From assembly GCA_934565775.1 (NCBI GenBank), contig CAKTIN010000026.1, positions 1-22,516 of the forward strand: 22,516 nucleotides of DNA, read 5' to 3'. The notes beneath the pieces were generated by a model. That model saw only the letters and a program-made list of their open reading frames with translations, did not search any database and was not told where the DNA came from. Each line of letters starts with the position of its first letter. Position 1 is the first letter of the stretch. A program made the translations under genes and the position numbers. The DNA comes from an uncultured Oscillospiraceae bacterium. GTDB taxonomy: Bacteria; Bacillota; Clostridia; Oscillospirales; Oscillospiraceae. Of this stretch, positions 20,238-22,516 are shown piece by piece.

Positions 20238-20975
20238 ATGCTGGAAATTCAACACCTGTCCTACCAGGTCCCGGACAGCGCCGGGCGGCGGGAGATCCTG
20301 CGGGATGTGAGCCTGACCATACCGGACAAGAAATTCGTGGTGATCACCGGCCCCAACGGCGGCGGAAAGACCACCCTGGCTAAGACCATTATGGGCATCA
20401 ACCGCCCCACGGCGGGGAAAATCTTCTGGGCCGGGCAGGAGATCACGGACCTGCCCATTTCCGACCGGGCCCGGCTGGGGATCAGCTACGGCTTCCAGCA
20501 GCCGCCCCGGTTCAAGGGTCTCCGGGTCCGGGACCTGCTGGATGTGGCGGCGGGAGCGCCCCTGTCCACCTCTGCGGCCTGCGACTATCTCAACCGGGTG
20601 GGGCTCTGCGCCCGGGATTACCTGGAGCGGGATGTGGACGCCAGCCTCTCCGGCGGGGAGGTCAAGCGCATTGAGATTGCCACCATTCTGGCCCGGAAAA
20701 GCGGGCTCATGATCTTCGACGAGCCCGAGGCGGGCATTGACCTGTGGAGCTTCTCCCGGCTGACGGAGACCTTCCGGGAGATTCACGACAAAAAAGAGGC
20801 CACCATTCTCATCATCTCCCACCAGGAGCGGATTATCCGCCTGGCCGATGAGATTCTGCTGGTGGCAGGGGGGCGGATCGCCGCCCAGGGCTCCGTGGAG
20901 GAGGTCTATCCCGTGCTCATGGGCCAGACCCAGTCCGGCTGCGAGCGTTTGGAGGTGAACGGCTGTGCTCAATGA
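20238..20975 (+). CDS. sufC: Fe-S assembly ATPase SufC
   Basis: The ATG at 20238 follows GAGGAA by 6 bases. The 245-residue protein is an ABC-type ATPase of the SUF system that energises assembly of Fe-S clusters on SufB in the cytoplasm. Walker A is GPNGGGKTT (38-46), the Q-loop is in YGFQQPPRFKG (84-94), the signature LSGGE at 137-141, Walker B LMIFDEPEAGID (157-168), and the H-loop His is at 195 (ISHQE). The absence of any membrane partner, the SufC-like FDEPEAGID and the following SufB-like gene all argue against a transporter ATPase. It overlaps sufB by 11 bases. No sufS, sufU or sufD is in view. Confidence 0.93.
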   Translation: MLEIQHLSYQVPDSAGRREILRDVSLTIPDKKFVVITGPNGGGKTTLAKTIMGINRPTAGKIFWAGQEITDLPISDRARLGISYGFQQPPRFKGLRVRDLLDVAAGAPLSTSAACDYLNRVGLCARDYLERDVDASLSGGEVKRIEIATILARKSGLMIFDEPEAGIDLWSFSRLTETFREIHDKKEATILIISHQERIIRLADEILLVAGGRIAAQGSVEEVYPVLMGQTQSGCERLEVNGCAQ

Positions 20976-21888
20976 GATCCAGAAGCATATTTTGCAGGAG
21001 GTGGCGGACATGGCCGCCATCCCCCAGGGCGCGGTGAACATCCGCACCGACGGGAAGAAGGCCTACCGGTCTAACTCCCCCCATATCCGCATCGAGAGCA
21101 AGCAGGATAAGGACGGCATCGACATTTTCATCGATCCCGGCACCAAGGACGAGAGCGTCCATATCCCCGTGGTGCTCACCCAGTCGGGCTTCCGGGATAT
21201 GGTGTACAACGACTTCTTCGTGGGGGAGGGGGCGGACGTGACCATTGTGGCGGGCTGCGGCATCCACAACTGCGGCGACTGCGACTCCCAGCACGACGGC
21301 ATCCATACCTTCTATGTGGGCAAAAACGCCCAGGTCCGCTATATCGAAAAGCACTACGGCGAGGGGGAGGGCGCGGGCAAGCGCATTCTGAACCCCCAGA
21401 CCATCCTTTACCTGGAGCAGGGGGCCCGGGTGACCCTGGAGACCTCCCAGATCCGGGGGGTGGACGACACCAAGCGCTTTACCAAGGCCGTGCTCAAGGG
21501 CAAGGATTCGGAGATCGTCATCCAGGAGAAGCTCCTGACCCACGGGGACCAGAAGGCCGTCTCGGAGATGGAGGTCTATCTCAACGGGGAGAACGCCCGG
21601 ACCCAGGTGATCTCCCGGTCCGTGGCTCAGGACCGGTCCAGCCAGGTGTTCTATCCCCGGGTGGAGGGCAACGGCCCCTGCTTCGGCCATGTCCAGTGCG
21701 ACGCGATCATTATGGGCTCCGCCCGGGTGCAGGCCATTCCCGCCATTACCTGCAACCATGTGGACGCCAGCCTCATCCACGAGGCCGCCATCGGCAAGAT
21801 CGCCGGGGACCAGATCCTCAAGCTCATGACCCTGGGGCTCACCGCCCAGGAGGCGGAGCAGAAGATCCTGGACGGCTTCCTGCGGTAA
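20965..21888 (+). CDS. sufB: Short SufB-like Fe-S scaffold protein (SMS/minimal SUF type)
   Basis: GTG 20965 is 9 bases after GGAGG and lies inside the end of sufC. The 307-residue protein is far shorter than classical SufB (about 470) or SufD (about 420). It keeps the beta-helix core of the family and its hallmark end (ITCNHVDASLIHEAAIGKI, 261-279, with C263 and H272-E273). A cysteine-rich segment CGIHNCGDC (C98, C103, C106) with H101, H110 and H114 nearby could bind a cluster or metal; classical SufB differs here. The length and the sufC-sufB pairing without SufD match the two-gene SMS (SUF-like minimal) system known from methanogens and some anaerobes. Cluster binding residues are inferred from position. 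It is translated together with rlmH. Confidence 0.88.
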   Translation: MLNEIQKHILQEVADMAAIPQGAVNIRTDGKKAYRSNSPHIRIESKQDKDGIDIFIDPGTKDESVHIPVVLTQSGFRDMVYNDFFVGEGADVTIVAGCGIHNCGDCDSQHDGIHTFYVGKNAQVRYIEKHYGEGEGAGKRILNPQTILYLEQGARVTLETSQIRGVDDTKRFTKAVLKGKDSEIVIQEKLLTHGDQKAVSEMEVYLNGENARTQVISRSVAQDRSSQVFYPRVEGNGPCFGHVQCDAIIMGSARVQAIPAITCNHVDASLIHEAAIGKIAGDQILKLMTLGLTAQEAEQKILDGFLR

Positions 21889-22370
21889 TGTTTGAGATCA
21901 CCCTGCTTGCCATGGGCAAGCTGAAGGAGCCCTTCTATCTCGCTGCGGCGGCGGAGTACGAAAAGCGGATGCGGGGCTACTGCGCCTTCCGGCTGGTGGA
22001 GCTGCCGGAGTGCCGCCTGCCGGAGGACCCCTCCCCGGCCCAGATCGCCGGGGGGCTCAAGAAGGAGGCGGAGACCATTTTCGCCCAGATCCCCAAGGGG
22101 GCCTGGTTCTGCGTCCTGACCCCGGAGGGACGGGAGCTCTCCTCGGAGGAGCTGGCCAAGACCCTGGGGCAGGTGAAGCTCTCCGGAAAAAGCGGGGCCT
22201 GCTTCCTCATCGGCTCCTCCTTCGGCATGGACCCGGCGGTGAAGGCCCGGGCGGACCTGCGGCTGTCCATGGGGAAAATGACCTTCCCCCACCATCTGGC
22301 CCGGGTGATGGTCCTGGAGCAGCTGTACCGCGCCGAGAGCATCCAGGCCGGCAGCAAATATCATAAATAA
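21888..22370 (+). CDS. rlmH: 23S rRNA (pseudouridine1915-N3)-methyltransferase RlmH
   Basis: The ATG at 21888 overlaps the sufB stop by one base (TAATG), and no nearby ribosome site is seen, so re-initiation is likely. The 160-residue protein has the exact usual length (about 159) of this SPOUT enzyme, which methylates N3 of pseudouridine 1915 in helix 69. Seen are MFEITLLAMGKLKEPFY at the start, LTPEGRELSSEELA, the SAM-knot loop FLIGSSFGMDPAVKARADLRLSMGKMTFPHHLAR (in parts), and the C-terminal SKYHK that completes the active site. It is normally a single gene; here it is the last gene of the suf operon, before a hairpin with the TCAGACTGTCAA tail. Confidence 0.95.
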   Translation: MFEITLLAMGKLKEPFYLAAAAEYEKRMRGYCAFRLVELPECRLPEDPSPAQIAGGLKKEAETIFAQIPKGAWFCVLTPEGRELSSEELAKTLGQVKLSGKSGACFLIGSSFGMDPAVKARADLRLSMGKMTFPHHLARVMVLEQLYRAESIQAGSKYHK

Positions 22371-22410
22371 TTATACCCACCGTCCCGGCCGGTGGCCGGC
22401 GTGCCAAAAG

Positions 22411-22457
22411 CTCCCGCTTTCGCTTTCCGAAAGCGGGAGTCAGACTGTCAAAGAACC
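22411..22457 (+). terminator. Hairpin with TCAGACTGTCAA tail after rlmH
   Basis: CTCCCGCTTTCG (22411-22422) and CGAAAGCGGGAG (22428-22439) form a perfect 12-bp stem with loop CTTTC, followed by TCAGACTGTCAAAGAACC (22440-22457). There is no U-tract. A smaller CCGGCC/GGCCGG hairpin (22385-22399) precedes it. Confidence 0.7.
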
Positions 22458-22484
22458 CCGGCTTTCAGTGCGCGAAAGCTGGGG
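22456..22484. repeat. Second hairpin at the right edge
   Basis: CCCCGGCTTTC (22456-22466) pairs with GAAAGCTGGGG (22474-22484), with one G-U pair and a 7-base loop. It begins within the tail of the previous hairpin. The remaining 32 bases to the window edge contain nothing I can name. Confidence 0.55.
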
Positions 22485-22516
22485 CTTTGCTGCAATTTGG
22501 ACAGTAACGAACAAAT

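Overview
The window looks like a chromosomal segment of a GC-rich Gram-positive gut-type Clostridia, most likely Oscillospiraceae (Flavonifractor/Oscillibacter/Lawsonibacter-like). The basis is the holB-ricT gene pair, a T-box on metG, strong AGGAGG-type ribosome sites, a GC-rich third codon position, and dispersed double-hairpin repeats of the kind I associate with that family. The taxonomic call is inference, because no rRNA or other diagnostic marker is present.

Layout. 1-707 (-) is a PAP2-type membrane phosphatase cut by the window edge. 1062-3685 (+) is the holB-ricT operon (clamp-loader delta' and an RNase Y/Ric-complex protein with unusually long disordered tails). 3883-5460 (+) is a membrane-anchored HtrA protease with a Gln/Tyr-rich cytoplasmic tail. 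5461-5838 is a structured non-coding island of nested palindromes bounded by two nearly identical hairpins. 5839-6504 (-) is an orphan phage tail-like gene. 6615-7565 (-) is a nucleoside hydrolase with its own promoter and a leader hairpin. 7705-9669 (-) is metG, behind a Met-type T-box whose promoter lies in the 3' end of the upstream helicase gene pcrA (9951-12098, -). pcrA and murI (12226-12999, +) diverge from a shared promoter region. 13122-17043 (+) is a tight operon: a signal-less BMP-domain fusion protein, a metallophosphoesterase and a GT4 glycosyltransferase. A REP-like double hairpin and a bidirectional terminator close it. 17251-19322 (-) is an overlapping operon rlmA / CYTH phosphatase / DEDDh exonuclease. 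19449-20198 (+) is a secreted polysaccharide deacetylase. 20238-22370 (+) is an overlapping sufC / short sufB / rlmH operon resembling the two-gene minimal SUF (SMS) Fe-S scaffold.

Functionally the region is mainly housekeeping: replication and repair (HolB, PcrA, exonuclease), translation (MetG, RlmA, RlmH), the cell envelope (MurI, deacetylase, glycosyltransferase, PAP2, HtrA) and Fe-S assembly. The least ordinary material is non-coding. A recurring 3'-end signature, a GC-rich hairpin followed by a tail like TCAGACTGTCAAARAACC, appears up to five times on both strands instead of a U-tract. The 5.5-5.8 kb palindromic island and two promoters embedded in the ends of upstream genes also stand out. 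I saw no tRNA, rRNA, CRISPR array, transposase or replication origin.
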